A stretch of DNA of 46,264 bases, taken from contig JHUT02000016.1 of NCBI GenBank assembly GCA_000690595.2, positions 1-46,264 on the forward strand, in the 5' to 3' direction. Under the pieces are notes generated by a model. It worked only from the letters and a program-made list of their open reading frames with translations, had not been told where the DNA came from and ran no database searches. This document shows, one piece after another, positions 31,757-40,794 of this stretch. The position numbers were made by a program, and so were the translations under genes. The stretch's first letter is position 1. Each line of letters opens with the position of its first letter. The DNA is from Natrinema mahii (lineage in GTDB: Archaea; Halobacteriota; Halobacteria; Halobacteriales; Natrialbaceae).

Positions 31757-33433
31757 GTGGTCGCGACTCGCGAGTCTCGATGCAGTGTCTTTCGACGAAT
31801 CGCACACCACCAGCACGTCAAGTGGCCCGCATATGACTCGGCGCCGCTGTACGATCAAACCTCGCTCGCCGGGTTAGAATCGGACGTTCGAGTCGTCTCA
31901 AGTGCCTGGTTTACGCACCCTGAGCATAACTCACTCGAACCGTTGGTCTACTCGATTCCTCTGGCCTACTTCCGCTTTGAGGCCCACGACTGCTACGGCA
32001 GTTCGACACGCTACGAGATGGATACCCTCTTTCGCGTGTTCGTGCTGAAAGAACTCCACGGATGGACGCACGAAACATCTCTCATCAAGTACCTCGATAG
32101 CCACCCCAATCTCTGCGGACGCCTTGAGTTGGAGACGGTGCCCGATCAATCGACACTGTGGCGCAGCTGGAACGAGCGCTTCACCCGAGATTTCCGCGAG
32201 ACGGTCCAGAAAGCGGCTCGAACGATCCTCATCAAAGCGCAAAACGCGGACGTCGCCGTCCCATGCGAACCAGAGCGAAACCTCCCGGACCGAGGCCACG
32301 ACGCCGCTGAATCGGCCCCTGACGACCAGACCATCCTCAACAAGGCAGGGACGATTACCAAGCACGTCAGTCGAGTCGTGTTCCCCGCATTCTCGCTCAA
32401 TCGTGGCGAGGGCTGTGAGATCACCGAGAACGCCTACTGGGGCTTACAGACCTACTTAGGGCTCCGTGAGAACTTGGCCGCCAACGAAGGCGCTCGCAGC
32501 TTCATCCACGAGTCGACGCGTGATCGAACACCACTCGGGCATGGTCATCGCGACCAGATTCGTGATCTATCGATCAAGCAGATTCGCGAGATGTACCGAC
32601 AGGCAATCCGGCAACTCATCAACGAGCTCGCGGAGACGGAGGAGTTCTTCCGAGCGGGTATCGTCGCGATCGACATCACCGAGGATGATCCTTTCACGGG
32701 CGACCGCACCGGCCACGAGGACGAGATAATCGGGACAAAGGAGAAGAACGACGAGTACGCCTACCAGTGGGCAACAGTCCAGCTAGTCGGCAACGCCGTC
32801 CCGCTCGTCCTTGATGCCCGTCCGGTACGGAAAGGCGAGTCACGCAAGGAAATCGTTGAGGACTTGCTGAATTCGGCTGAAGAGCTCGTTCACGTCGATA
32901 ACGTGCTGATGGATCGGGAGTTCGACAGCCAGCACATCCTGGAGATGATCAGCCAGCGGGGGCTCTCCTACGTCGTGCCGAAGCGGATGCAGACTAGCGA
33001 GAAAGCCCAAGCCAAACGGTTGCTCCAACGAGAGCAAGACCGGTACGAGACCGACCGGAAGCTCCATCTCGGCAAGAATGAGTGGCACGAGACGGCGCTG
33101 ATCTACCGCCGCAAAGAAGATTCTGAATACGATGATTACAGGCAGTACTCGGTGTTCATGTCGAACCGAGGCGGCAGTTTCCTGACCGAGTACGGCTATC
33201 GCTGGGAAATCGAGAGTGGCTACAAGTCGATCAAACGGTTCATGGCTGCCACCACCTCGACGAACTTCGGGCTCCGGTTCTTCTATTTCGCGTTTGCGTG
33301 TCTGCTCTACTCGATCTGGCGCGGGGTCGATCTGCTCGTGCAGGTCGAATTGACGGGTGAATACGACCATTCACCGATTGTGACGGCCGACAATACGCTG
33401 ACCCTGCTGAAGAAGGTGACTGGAATCGGGTAG
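31757..33433 (+). CDS. DDE transposase with YREK motif, intact
   Basis: The GTG at 31757 gives 558 residues. The N-terminal part (YEMDTLFRVFVLKELHGWTHE, then VPDQSTLWRSW) resembles the DUF772-type DNA-binding region of IS5/IS1182-like transposases. The catalytic triad is probably Asp306 (GIVAIDITED), Asp386 (NVLMDREFD) and Glu486 within Y-x2-R-x3-E-x6-K, the IS4-type YREK signature. The exact IS family cannot be fixed by eye; haloarchaeal ISH types are candidates. It appears complete and could be active and act on the fragment copy at 29521 in trans. Confidence 0.85.
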   Translation: MVATRESRCSVFRRIAHHQHVKWPAYDSAPLYDQTSLAGLESDVRVVSSAWFTHPEHNSLEPLVYSIPLAYFRFEAHDCYGSSTRYEMDTLFRVFVLKELHGWTHETSLIKYLDSHPNLCGRLELETVPDQSTLWRSWNERFTRDFRETVQKAARTILIKAQNADVAVPCEPERNLPDRGHDAAESAPDDQTILNKAGTITKHVSRVVFPAFSLNRGEGCEITENAYWGLQTYLGLRENLAANEGARSFIHESTRDRTPLGHGHRDQIRDLSIKQIREMYRQAIRQLINELAETEEFFRAGIVAIDITEDDPFTGDRTGHEDEIIGTKEKNDEYAYQWATVQLVGNAVPLVLDARPVRKGESRKEIVEDLLNSAEELVHVDNVLMDREFDSQHILEMISQRGLSYVVPKRMQTSEKAQAKRLLQREQDRYETDRKLHLGKNEWHETALIYRRKEDSEYDDYRQYSVFMSNRGGSFLTEYGYRWEIESGYKSIKRFMAATTSTNFGLRFFYFAFACLLYSIWRGVDLLVQVELTGEYDHSPIVTADNTLTLLKKVTGIG

Positions 33434-33635
33434 AGAGGCACTTAGTCCGGGCTAGCGCGGTGTCTGAGTGGCTACACTACCAAACGTCTTCGAAATTCGA
33501 CGATATAGTTCGTAGTGCAACAGGAACGGACAGTTGAGGATCAATCTGGAGCTGATCCCGATCACTAATTCGGCCGAACCCACGCATCATAGGCCCGCTA
33601 AACCCGCTGTAGTCTCAACTTCCAAAGCCCCACAT
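33434..33635. mobile_element. Right-end sequence of the intact insertion sequence
   Basis: It contains the same blocks as the end of the broken copy (CCGCTAAACCC, TGTAGTCTCAACTTCCAAAG, CCCCA). I could not find a matching inverted repeat in 31573-31756 on the left, so the element's ends remain undefined. The adjoining 33636-33726 is AT-rich and non-coding. Confidence 0.45.
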
Positions 33636-33726
33636 TTTGTATCGCGATATATGATTTATAAGCGGTAGAAGTGAAGCTCTCATACTCTACTACCCCTGAA
33701 ATCACCGAAAAAAGAAATTGACAAGA

Positions 33727-33756
33727 CACACTTGATTAGTCGAATAATCAAGTGTG
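33727..33756. promoter_or_regulatory. 12-6-12 palindrome upstream of the recombinase gene
   Basis: Arms CACACTTGATTA and TAATCAAGTGTG are perfect complements around the 6-bp spacer GTCGAA. The layout is that of a core site for a tyrosine recombinase (two binding arms and a 6-bp crossover region, as in Xer dif sites), and the recombinase gene starts 80 bp downstream. A TATA-like TTTTATGATA follows at about 33757, so it could also be an operator for that gene, or both. Confidence 0.55.
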
Positions 33757-33835
33757 GTTTTATGATAGTCCACTCCCTCTGGGAATCACGGACGATGAAT
33801 CTCGGCAGGACGCCGCGTCTCGAGGGTGATCGAGC

Positions 33836-34981
33836 GTGACTACCGACGTCGACTCGACAGCAGTCGAAGAGCCGCTCGAAGCATTCCTGCGATCGAAATC
33901 GAAGGGGGGCTCGGAGAGCGGGAACTACCGGCGAAACCTCGAGCGCTGTGTCGAGGACTTCCTGGAGTGGCTTGCAGACGACGTCGATTCTACTGTGACA
34001 TTCAGCGAGTTGGACGAACGCATATTTCGGCGGTACGCTCGCGAACTGACGAACAGAGACCTCGCTCCAGGGACGGTTCGGACCTACTATGCGCACGTGA
34101 GCGCCTACATTGGCTGGTGCGTTCGCGAAGGGCTCCTCGAGACGAACTACGCCCAGCAAAGCGTCGCCACGGAGCCGCTCCCCGACAACGACGGTCGGCG
34201 GTCGGGCGATCAACAAGCCTGGACCGACAAGCACAGATTGCGGATGACACGCTACGTCGACGAACGCGCTCACGATGCGGCTGACGAACAGGGGCTCGAC
34301 GCCATCCACGCGTTCCGCGATAGAGCGCTCGTCTACGTCCTCTGTTACTCCGGCGTCCGGGGCGGTGAGATCTTCGCGGATCCGAAGGACGATCGGCGGA
34401 ACGGCCTCACGTGGGCGGACGTCTCGCTCGAGGATCGGAAGATGACCGTCCTCGCGAAGAAGCAGGACTGGTCCGATCGATCGCTGACGAAGCAGACGAT
34501 AAATCCCATATCGCGATATCGAAGGATCCTCGATCCTGCCGGCGATGACTGGCCGGTGTTCCCCACGTTTCACCTCCCGACCCTCTACGAGACGCTTCGG
34601 ACGGGGTTACAGGAAAAGCACGGCTGGTCGTCGGCCGAGATCGAGGAGTTCGTCGACGGTCTAACCGGTCAGGTAGCCGTTTTCGACGCGCTCCGCGAGT
34701 ACGAACTGACGCCGCCTTCGATCAACACGGACGGCGCTCGACGGATCATGCGGCGACTGTGTGAGGACGCCGGGATTCGACTCGACGATAAACACGGGTA
34801 TCTGGCACCCCACGGTGGTCGACGCGGTGCCGGCGAAGTCATGGTCCGCCAACGGGGCTTCACCGCTGCCGCTCGGCTCTTGGATAACAGTGAGGAGGTG
34901 GTTCGGCAATCGTACTCGCATATCGAGGCGAAAGAGATGGCCGAAGACGCCGGTCACGCATTTTCCGAACACGATTCGTAG
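33836..34981 (+). CDS. Tyrosine recombinase/integrase (XerC/D-like)
   Basis: The GTG at 33836 gives 381 residues. An N-terminal SAM-like core-binding domain (FRRYARELTNRDLAPGTVRTYYAHVSAYIGWC) precedes the catalytic domain. Catalytic residues in view are Arg175 (CYSGVRGGEIF), a lysine near LAKKQDW, His326-x-x-Arg329 (PHGGRRGAG) and the nucleophile Tyr360 (VVRQSYSHIEAKEMA). It cuts and rejoins DNA at paired short sites and may resolve plasmid dimers or integrate the replicon. The palindrome at 33727-33756 is its best candidate site. About 250 bp of non-coding DNA follow. Confidence 0.92.
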   Translation: MTTDVDSTAVEEPLEAFLRSKSKGGSESGNYRRNLERCVEDFLEWLADDVDSTVTFSELDERIFRRYARELTNRDLAPGTVRTYYAHVSAYIGWCVREGLLETNYAQQSVATEPLPDNDGRRSGDQQAWTDKHRLRMTRYVDERAHDAADEQGLDAIHAFRDRALVYVLCYSGVRGGEIFADPKDDRRNGLTWADVSLEDRKMTVLAKKQDWSDRSLTKQTINPISRYRRILDPAGDDWPVFPTFHLPTLYETLRTGLQEKHGWSSAEIEEFVDGLTGQVAVFDALREYELTPPSINTDGARRIMRRLCEDAGIRLDDKHGYLAPHGGRRGAGEVMVRQRGFTAAARLLDNSEEVVRQSYSHIEAKEMAEDAGHAFSEHDS

Positions 34982-35198
34982 CGAAGCCATCCCGACAGCT
35001 CTTAACCAACACGACTGGCACTTCGCGGAGGATTGTTGGGTAAGGTCAGGTCTTTCCGGTCGGGATGAATGACACCGCCTTCCCGCTGATCGCCCAGATA
35101 TCCGCTGAAGAGCAGCACCGGATTGCGGCGGGAACCGACAGTCAGAGCTGTCATGGGCCTCGGTTTAGTTCGACAACGACCACTGGTGGAACAGCTTT

Positions 35199-35225
35199 AA
35201 TAGGAACAATAGGCTCAACAGGCAG
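35199..35225 (-). repeat. Three degenerate 9-bp units of the ACCTATTNN type
   Basis: On the plus strand AATAGGAAC, AATAGGCTC and AACAGGCAG follow each other with a period of 9 bp, the reverse complement of the CCTATT repeat seen in tandem at 40795 and 45495. With only three units, one of them degenerate, this may be chance. It sits just after the end of the hydrolase gene on the minus strand. Confidence 0.35.
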
Positions 35226-35229
35226 ACGG

Positions 35230-36105
35230 TTACGGTTCCAAAAACTCGAGGAGGAGACTGTTCACGCGGTCCGGAACCTCGTGGTGGAGCCAGTGGGTCG
35301 CGTCGTCGAGGAACTCGAGTCGGCCGTCGGTACACTGCTCGATGCTCGGTTTCGCCATTCCGCGGTGGAGATACGGATCATCGGTGCCCCAGAGCAGCAT
35401 CGTCGGCGGTTCGACTGTCATCGTGGGCGGGTCCGCCACGTCGCCGCGAAAGAGCGCCCGATACCAGTTGAGCATCCCGGTGAACGCACCGGGGCGGGAC
35501 CACGCGTCCCGGTATCGGTCGAGGGTATCCTCGGTGAACGTCTCGTCTCGGTTCGACGTATCGATGAACCACCGAAGGAGACGCCAGTCGGCCGCGCGCC
35601 ACGTCCGTTCGGGGACCGTCGGCAGCTGGAAGAAGAACATGTACCAGCTCTTCAGCAGTTGGCTCGGCTTCCGCCGAAGAAACGCCTCGAGTGCGACCGG
35701 GTGGGGAACGTTCATCGTGACGGCACGCCGGATCCGTTCGGGATGGGCAAGCAACGCCTGCCACGTAACGCCGGCACCCCAGTCGTGTCCGACGAACTGT
35801 GCCCGTTCGTACCCGAACGCATCGAGGAGGCCGATCACGTCGGCGGCCAGCGTATCGACCGTATAGGAATCGATACCCGCCGGTTTCTCGCTCCGATTGT
35901 ATCCCCGCTGGTCCGGGACGATGACTCGATAGCCGGCCGCTGCGAGCGCCGAGATCTGTGATCGCCAGCCGTACCAGAACTCGGGAAACCCGTGGAGGAG
36001 CACGACCGGCTCACCGTCGTCCGGTCCCGCCGTGACCGTGTGCAGTCGAATCCCGTTGGTATCGACCATCTCGTGGCTGGTCGAATCCGGGAGGTCATCG
36101 AACAT
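35230..36105 (-). CDS. Alpha/beta hydrolase, epoxide hydrolase-like
   Basis: The ATG at 36105 gives 291 residues (MFDDLPDSTSHEMVDTNGIR). HGFPEFWYGWRSQ is the oxyanion HGxP motif and GHDWGAG puts an aspartate (Asp108) at the nucleophile position, the mark of epoxide hydrolases and haloalkane dehalogenases rather than serine esterases. The base is probably the His in DDATHWLHHE. Two tyrosines that activate the epoxide are expected in the cap domain and candidates exist (WYMFFFQLP, NWYRALF). It overlaps the monooxygenase stop by 11 bp, which suggests that it opens an epoxide made by that enzyme. Confidence 0.87.
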   Translation of the reverse strand: MFDDLPDSTSHEMVDTNGIRLHTVTAGPDDGEPVVLLHGFPEFWYGWRSQISALAAAGYRVIVPDQRGYNRSEKPAGIDSYTVDTLAADVIGLLDAFGYERAQFVGHDWGAGVTWQALLAHPERIRRAVTMNVPHPVALEAFLRRKPSQLLKSWYMFFFQLPTVPERTWRAADWRLLRWFIDTSNRDETFTEDTLDRYRDAWSRPGAFTGMLNWYRALFRGDVADPPTMTVEPPTMLLWGTDDPYLHRGMAKPSIEQCTDGRLEFLDDATHWLHHEVPDRVNSLLLEFLEP

Positions 36106-37465
36106 GACGGACCACCTCCGTCGGGGCCAGTACCCGCCAGAGGATGGAGGGAGCGAAGAGCGTCGTCGGCGATTCTTCGAGGCGCAGGACTCTGGCAAAC
36201 CGGTCCGATACGTGAGCGTCCGTCTGGGCGGTTTCGATAACGCGTGCGAGATAGCGGTTCAGCAGGTCCGTTCCGAACGGCTTCGGTCCCGCCGTGTCGG
36301 CGAATTCGAAGTCGGCACCGACGGCCATTCGCCAGACGATATCGACGACGTCCCCGACGCGATCGAAAAACCGCGACGCGAGATTCGTCAGCCCGCCATC
36401 CGCGAGCGCATGATGAAGTTGGATCGCCTCGAGCGCTGCGACGGACATCCCTTGGCCGTAGATCGGATTGAAACTCGCGATCGCGTCGCCGGTAACGAGC
36501 AGTCCGGCCGGAAATCGATGGAGATCCTCGTACCGCCGTCTGCGGCTAGACGGGAAGGGGTACTGGCGAACATCGTCGGATACCCACTCGTGCGTCTCGA
36601 GGAGGCGGTGGATTTCCGGCGTCGGCAACCGGCGTGCGAACTGCTCGATACCGGCGGCGTCCGTCGGCGGGTGGTCCCCGTGGAGACCGAACAGCGTCAC
36701 GATCCAGCGATCGTCTTCGACGGGGATCGCCGTTCCGCCGCGAGTGTCCGGCGGTGAGGGAACGATCATCACCCCGTGTCGGTCCGCGGAGGGACGCTCG
36801 AGGGCGAGCGTACTGTAGGCGAGATCGACCGTGACTTCCTCTTCGACCGGTGGAGCGTAGTGATGTCGCTCGAGCCACGCCGGGGTTCGGGAGGTCCGGC
36901 CCGTCGCGTCGACGACCACGTCGGCCGCGAGCGTGTCGTCGTGTCCGTCACTATCGGTGATCCGGACGCCCTCGATCCGAGACGCGGGCCCGTCGAAATC
37001 GTACTCGGTGAACTGGCACTCGGCCCGCAACGTGACATCGTCGTGTTCGGCGAGGCGTCGGCGAACGACCCGTTCGAACAGCGGGCGACTGGCACAGTAC
37101 ATCGGGAGCCGGGTCGGTCCCTCGGCGAGGAACTTACCCCGCTGATAGTATTCGAGATCGGTCGCGTTGTCGATCCCCAGCCCGCCCGAGGAGAGGAGTT
37201 CCTCGCCGTATCCGGGGAACAGGTCTTCCAGGATCACACGTCCCGGCTCGAGCATCACGTGGACGTGGTCGGCCTGGGGCACGCTCGGTCTCGCGACGGC
37301 CGCGTCCGGTAACGGATCGCGATCGATGATCGTTACCCGTCGAAAACCGTCCGCGAGAACACGACCGGCTAACAGGCCCGCCATGCTCGCTCCGATGACC
37401 ACGGCATGCCCACCGACTCGAGGGACTCGATCACCGTCGTATCGCGGACGGGCAAGGGAGATCAC
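36095..37465 (-). CDS. FAD-dependent monooxygenase-like protein
   Basis: The GTG at 37465 gives 456 residues. HAVVIGASMAGLLAGRVLADGFRRVTIIDRD is the FAD-binding Rossmann start, DVVVDATGRTSRTP the DG-type middle motif and GLLVTGDAIASFNPIYGQGMSVAALEA the GD motif with the ribityl site. These three are the signature of class A flavin monooxygenases and geranylgeranyl-reductase or squalene-epoxidase relatives. There is no membrane anchor. With the overlapping epoxide hydrolase gene it could form a two-step epoxidation and hydrolysis unit; the substrate, perhaps a lipid or isoprenoid, is unknown. Confidence 0.83.
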   Translation of the reverse strand: MISLARPRYDGDRVPRVGGHAVVIGASMAGLLAGRVLADGFRRVTIIDRDPLPDAAVARPSVPQADHVHVMLEPGRVILEDLFPGYGEELLSSGGLGIDNATDLEYYQRGKFLAEGPTRLPMYCASRPLFERVVRRRLAEHDDVTLRAECQFTEYDFDGPASRIEGVRITDSDGHDDTLAADVVVDATGRTSRTPAWLERHHYAPPVEEEVTVDLAYSTLALERPSADRHGVMIVPSPPDTRGGTAIPVEDDRWIVTLFGLHGDHPPTDAAGIEQFARRLPTPEIHRLLETHEWVSDDVRQYPFPSSRRRRYEDLHRFPAGLLVTGDAIASFNPIYGQGMSVAALEAIQLHHALADGGLTNLASRFFDRVGDVVDIVWRMAVGADFEFADTAGPKPFGTDLLNRYLARVIETAQTDAHVSDRFARVLRLEESPTTLFAPSILWRVLAPTEVVRHVR

Positions 37466-37539
37466 ACGCTCGAGTATCTGTTATCCCGTCTTCAACCTAA
37501 CGAGAGTATACGAACCGACAGCTACCGAACGTCTGGTTG

Positions 37540-37576
37540 TAACCAACAGAGAGGGAGCAAAGCCTACTGTTGGTTA
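37540..37576. promoter_or_regulatory. Inverted repeat upstream of the monooxygenase gene
   Basis: TAACCAACAG (37540-37549) and CTGTTGGTTA (37567-37576) are perfect 10-bp complements with a 17-bp gap, lying 75-110 bp upstream of the monooxygenase start at the edge of the origin region. It may be an operator or a terminator-like stem. Confidence 0.4.
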
Positions 37577-37610
37577 AGCAACTGGAACCGAACTTCCTTC
37601 GACGCTATCG

Positions 37611-38213
37611 GACACGCCTCTATCGAAGTGTCTCTGGGAGACGCTCACAGATATCTCGAGCCCGAACGGATAATCGATGAGGAACGAACCGCCGTGGAAA
37701 GAATCGACAAAACTCGAGCGAAACGGGATACGCCTCTCTCGATTTGTTTCGCTCGGAGGGGTGTTGCCCGAGAAAGGAGCGACCGGGGTGGGCGGACAGA
37801 GACACCCCTTTATCGATGTGTTCGAAGTGTTCGTGGGACGGTGAAAACGCACGAGCGGACGAGAAGAAAAGACGTATGTTATCAAGAATTCGGACGAAGA
37901 AGCGGTCTGAGTGGTGATTGATGCCGATTTCGTGTGTGAAGAACGTTTTGTGGTAGCGGAAGCGGCGTCGAACAGCAGCAGAACACATCGATGAGAAGCC
38001 TACACATCGATTAAGGGGTGTAGGGGTTCCTAGTCTAGTTCTAGACTAGTATTGTAGTAGTATAGAAGAAAAAAGACGGCTGCTAAAGAAGTCTTCCGAC
38101 TTATCCAGTGATTTCATGCTCTTTCAGCGTTCTCCGGAGTCTCTGGTCCCGGTCGCAGTCGCTGACCACCCCCACCCCCTTCGACACTTCGAACACATCG
38201 ATAGAGGGGTGTC
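37611..38213. other. Candidate replication origin with opposed iterons and an AT-rich palindrome
   Basis: A repeat with consensus ACACCCCTNTATCGATGTGT occurs in plus orientation at about 37611, 37727 (weak) and 37801-37829, and in minus orientation at 38001-38022 and 38185-38213. The units at 37801 and 38185 agree at 28 of 29 positions on opposite strands. Between them lies AT-rich DNA with the palindrome CTAGTCTAG-CTAGACTAG arms at 38030-38049. Opposed initiator boxes around an unwinding element next to an orc1/cdc6 gene is the layout of haloarchaeal origins. The repeat differs from the common chromosomal origin recognition box as I know it. There is no other gene in 37466-38204. Confidence 0.65.
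38030..38049. repeat. Perfect palindrome in the AT-rich part of the origin
   Basis: Arms CTAGTCTAG and CTAGACTAG around TT. AT-rich sequence follows (TATTGTAGTAGTATAGAAG), a candidate duplex-unwinding element between the opposed iterons. Confidence 0.5.
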
Positions 38214-39398
38214 TGTCTCGGTGCGTTCCGCCGGAACACTTCGTCGCTCGCTCGCGTCGCGCTCGGCGACAACCGGCCGCCGAACCTCTTTCTTTACGGG
38301 CCCTCCGGCACCGGCAAGTCACTCATCACGAAAGCCGTCTGCAAAAACATTGGCTCCATCTGCGAGACACGAGATATTCGGTTCGGCATGATCGAAGTCA
38401 ACTGCCAGGATCTCGACACGCTCGGCGTGGCGGTCTACGAACTGGCGAGTCGCGCCGCGGAGGAAGCCGGCGTCGAGGTAGACGTCCCGAAACACGGCGT
38501 CGCGACGAAGGAAAAATGGGACGAACTGTATCGCATCGTCAACGAGAACTTCGACTCGGCGGTGTTCGTCCTCGACGAACTCGACATGCTCGTCGGCCGA
38601 CGCGACAAGCAAGAGCCGGCGTTTTCCCGTCTTCTCTATCAACTCTCTCGAGCCGGTGCGAACAACGACCTCACTGCTCACGTCTCCGTCGTTGCGATCT
38701 CAAACGACACGAAGATGATGGAGTCCGTGGGGAGCCGAGCCCTGAGTTCCTTTACGCCCGAAGACGTCCACTTCGACGACTACGACGCGAACCAGCTCCA
38801 GTCGATCCTCCGCCGGCGCCGGGACGCCTTCTACGACGACGTTCTCGACGAGGACGTCATCCCGCTGGCAGCGGCCTTCGCCGCCCAGACCCATGGCGAC
38901 GCTCGCAAGGCCATCGACCTGATACGCGTCGCCGGCGAACTCGCGGAACGGGAGGGCGACGAGCGCGTTCGCGAGGGCCACGTTCGCGAAGCCCAGGACA
39001 AGGTCGAGAAGAACCGCGTCCTCGAGGTCGTTCGCGGTATCAGCACTCAGAAGAAGCTCTGCCTCTACGCGACGGCCGCCGTCGCCGCTGAAACGGACGA
39101 CGAGTCCGCCCGGAGTACGACCGGCTACCGCGTGTACCAGTTTCTCACCGACGTGATCGACGCCGAGCAGTACCACCAGGAGACCTACGTCAACAAGATG
39201 AAAGAGATGACGACGTACTCGCTCGTCGACTTCGAACGCCGGAGCCACGGCCCCAGCTCGGGCATGTTTCTCGAGTTCCAGTTCGGCGAGCGCCCCGAGA
39301 CGATCCTCGAAACGCTTCGGGAAGACTCCCGTATTGACACGGTTTCGGCTGACGAAGTCTCGAGCGTCGTCAAAGCGCAGGTCCGAAACGAGAACTGA
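38205..39398 (+). pseudogene. Orc1/Cdc6 replication initiator, 5' end broken
   Basis: The frame holds Walker A GPSGTGKS (near 38298), Walker B AVFVLDELDML, sensor 1 VVAISNDTKMM, sensor 2 HGDARKAIDLI, and a C-terminal winged helix (TTGYRVYQFLTDV, SLVDFERRSHG). That is an AAA+ origin-binding initiator of the Orc1/Cdc6 family. There is no ATG, GTG or TTG between the in-frame TAG at 38202 and the ATG at 38388, and a start at 38388 would lose Walker A. VPPEHFVAR-like sequence, expected before the P-loop, lies in another frame at about 38225-38250. So the first 50 or so residues are missing or frameshifted, right at the iteron that ends at 38213. It is a damaged initiator unless the sequence holds an error. 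Confidence 0.75.
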
Positions 39399-39424
39399 CC
39401 TGCTGGTTCGCCAGCCGGTCCGTC

Positions 39425-39660
39425 GACACACCCCTATCGATGTGTGATTCGCGTTCTCACTGCCTGAGGATCGACTGACTGACTCTCACATATACTATAA
39501 TTATTGACTACCCTGTTTACTTTTCATCTCGTATGAATGCTAGTCTCTCCCTCAGAAACTGCGACTTTCGTTTCCACCTGACCACACACCTCTATCGAAG
39601 TGTTCGGCACCGGGTTCCGTCTGCACTCCTTGCAGGACACCCCGTTATCGATGTGTTCAA
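39425..39660 (+). repeat. Three iterons downstream of the initiator gene
   Basis: Units lie at 39426-39445 (ACACACCCCTATCGATGTGT), about 39584-39606 (ACACACCTCTATCGAAGTGT) and about 39636-39659 (GACACCCCGTTATCGATGTG), all in plus orientation. They match the boxes upstream of the gene. AT-rich DNA (CATATACTATAATTATTGAC, about 39489-39508) between the first and second could unwind. Nothing else is seen between 39399 and 39800. Confidence 0.65.
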
Positions 39661-39800
39661 CGCGGTTCGATACGGAGTCGCAGTCGGTATTGGTGTGTTT
39701 CTCCTTTGTTGAACCCCTCAGACGGTGATCGGTTTCAGAAAAGCAGCTGAATAGATCGCGCAGGTCTATTTTATCAGCGGTAGATATAAGTAAATATTTC

Positions 39801-40568
39801 TTATTCTTGCTCGTCAAGGCGGTAGGTAAAGTCGTACTTCGTACTCCCACCAGACCCCTGTACAATTGTGATTTCTCCGGTCCGATCCGTTCCGCCCCAC
39901 TCGGCGTTGCTGTCCTCAGGAACCGCAAAGGGTGCATACGTTGTCTCGAACGGTGCTGTCTCCCCCGGTGAAACGACTAAATCCGAACGGTTCGGGGACT
40001 GTGGGCGGCTCGGCCCGGTTCCCAGTACTCCCGGCCCAAACCCAAGCGCCGAGAGGTCGAACGATTCGTGCTGTGGATCAACTGTCGGATTAGGAACGTC
40101 CCCGGAGATAGCGACGAACCGCACGAGTAGCGGCGTTTCACCCTGATTCGTGATCTCGAACTGGGCTTGCCCTTCTGGTCCGACGTCGACAGTGGACGTG
40201 GAACCGTGTGCGGGCCCCTTCCAGATCCACTCGGTGACCGTCCCCCTAGCCGTTTTCACCTCGAGATGGAGTGATTTCGTGGCGTACGTCTCTAGGCGGT
40301 CGGGGAACACCACCTGAAACCGGCAGTTCGACGGTGGCTGTTCTACAGTCGCATACCGTGTCTCGCTCGAGGAATCGTAGATGCTGGCCTGCTCAATGTC
40401 GAACTCTTCGCTGAGTTGGACGACCAACTCGGTTTCCTCGTAGTGGTAACTCCTGATAACTGATTCGGCATCAGGGGGATCATTCCCAAACGGCACTGAT
40501 TCAGTACAGCCCGCTACAGTCCCGAATACGGCGGCACTGAGCGTACCGAGGACCCGACGACGATGCAT
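39801..40568 (-). CDS. Tat-exported lipoprotein of unknown function
   Basis: The ATG at 40568 gives 255 residues. HRRRVLGTLSAAVFGTVAGC is a twin-arginine signal with lipobox. The mature part is beta-rich (TELVVQLSEEF, VDVGPEGQAQFEITNQGE, DLVVSPGETAPFETTY), suggesting an immunoglobulin-like or sandwich fold on the cell surface. No enzyme motif is seen. It stands alone next to the origin. Codons between 40569 and 40658 were excluded because they precede the signal. Confidence 0.7.
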   Translation of the reverse strand: MHRRRVLGTLSAAVFGTVAGCTESVPFGNDPPDAESVIRSYHYEETELVVQLSEEFDIEQASIYDSSSETRYATVEQPPSNCRFQVVFPDRLETYATKSLHLEVKTARGTVTEWIWKGPAHGSTSTVDVGPEGQAQFEITNQGETPLLVRFVAISGDVPNPTVDPQHESFDLSALGFGPGVLGTGPSRPQSPNRSDLVVSPGETAPFETTYAPFAVPEDSNAEWGGTDRTGEITIVQGSGGSTKYDFTYRLDEQE

Positions 40569-40794
40569 ACTATCTGTTGTAGAACTGCCATTTAAATATG
40601 TTCTCCAAATCAAACTGCGGGACATATTTGTTACGGCTCTCAGCGAGAGATTCAACAAGACCTGCGTTTCGAATGTCGGTACTGTTGGGCCGTGCCATAT
40701 TGGTGCCGTCTCGGTGTCCTCCTACTCGAACACGCCGACGGAGAGAAACGAGTCGGAATCACCGCACACCTATCGCAACTGTCTTATCTTTTAC

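Noticed and set aside
33680-34573. Minus-strand frame of 297 codons
   Set aside because: Antisense to the recombinase, which has all its catalytic residues.
38101-38322. Minus-strand frame of 73 codons ahead of the initiator gene
   Set aside because: Its C-terminal half looks protein-like (SKGVGVVSDCDRDQRL) but it crosses an iteron and has no family; not enough to call a gene.
37611-39660. CRISPR array
   Set aside because: The repeats are in both orientations, unevenly spaced and vary in sequence, so they are iterons and not CRISPR repeats.
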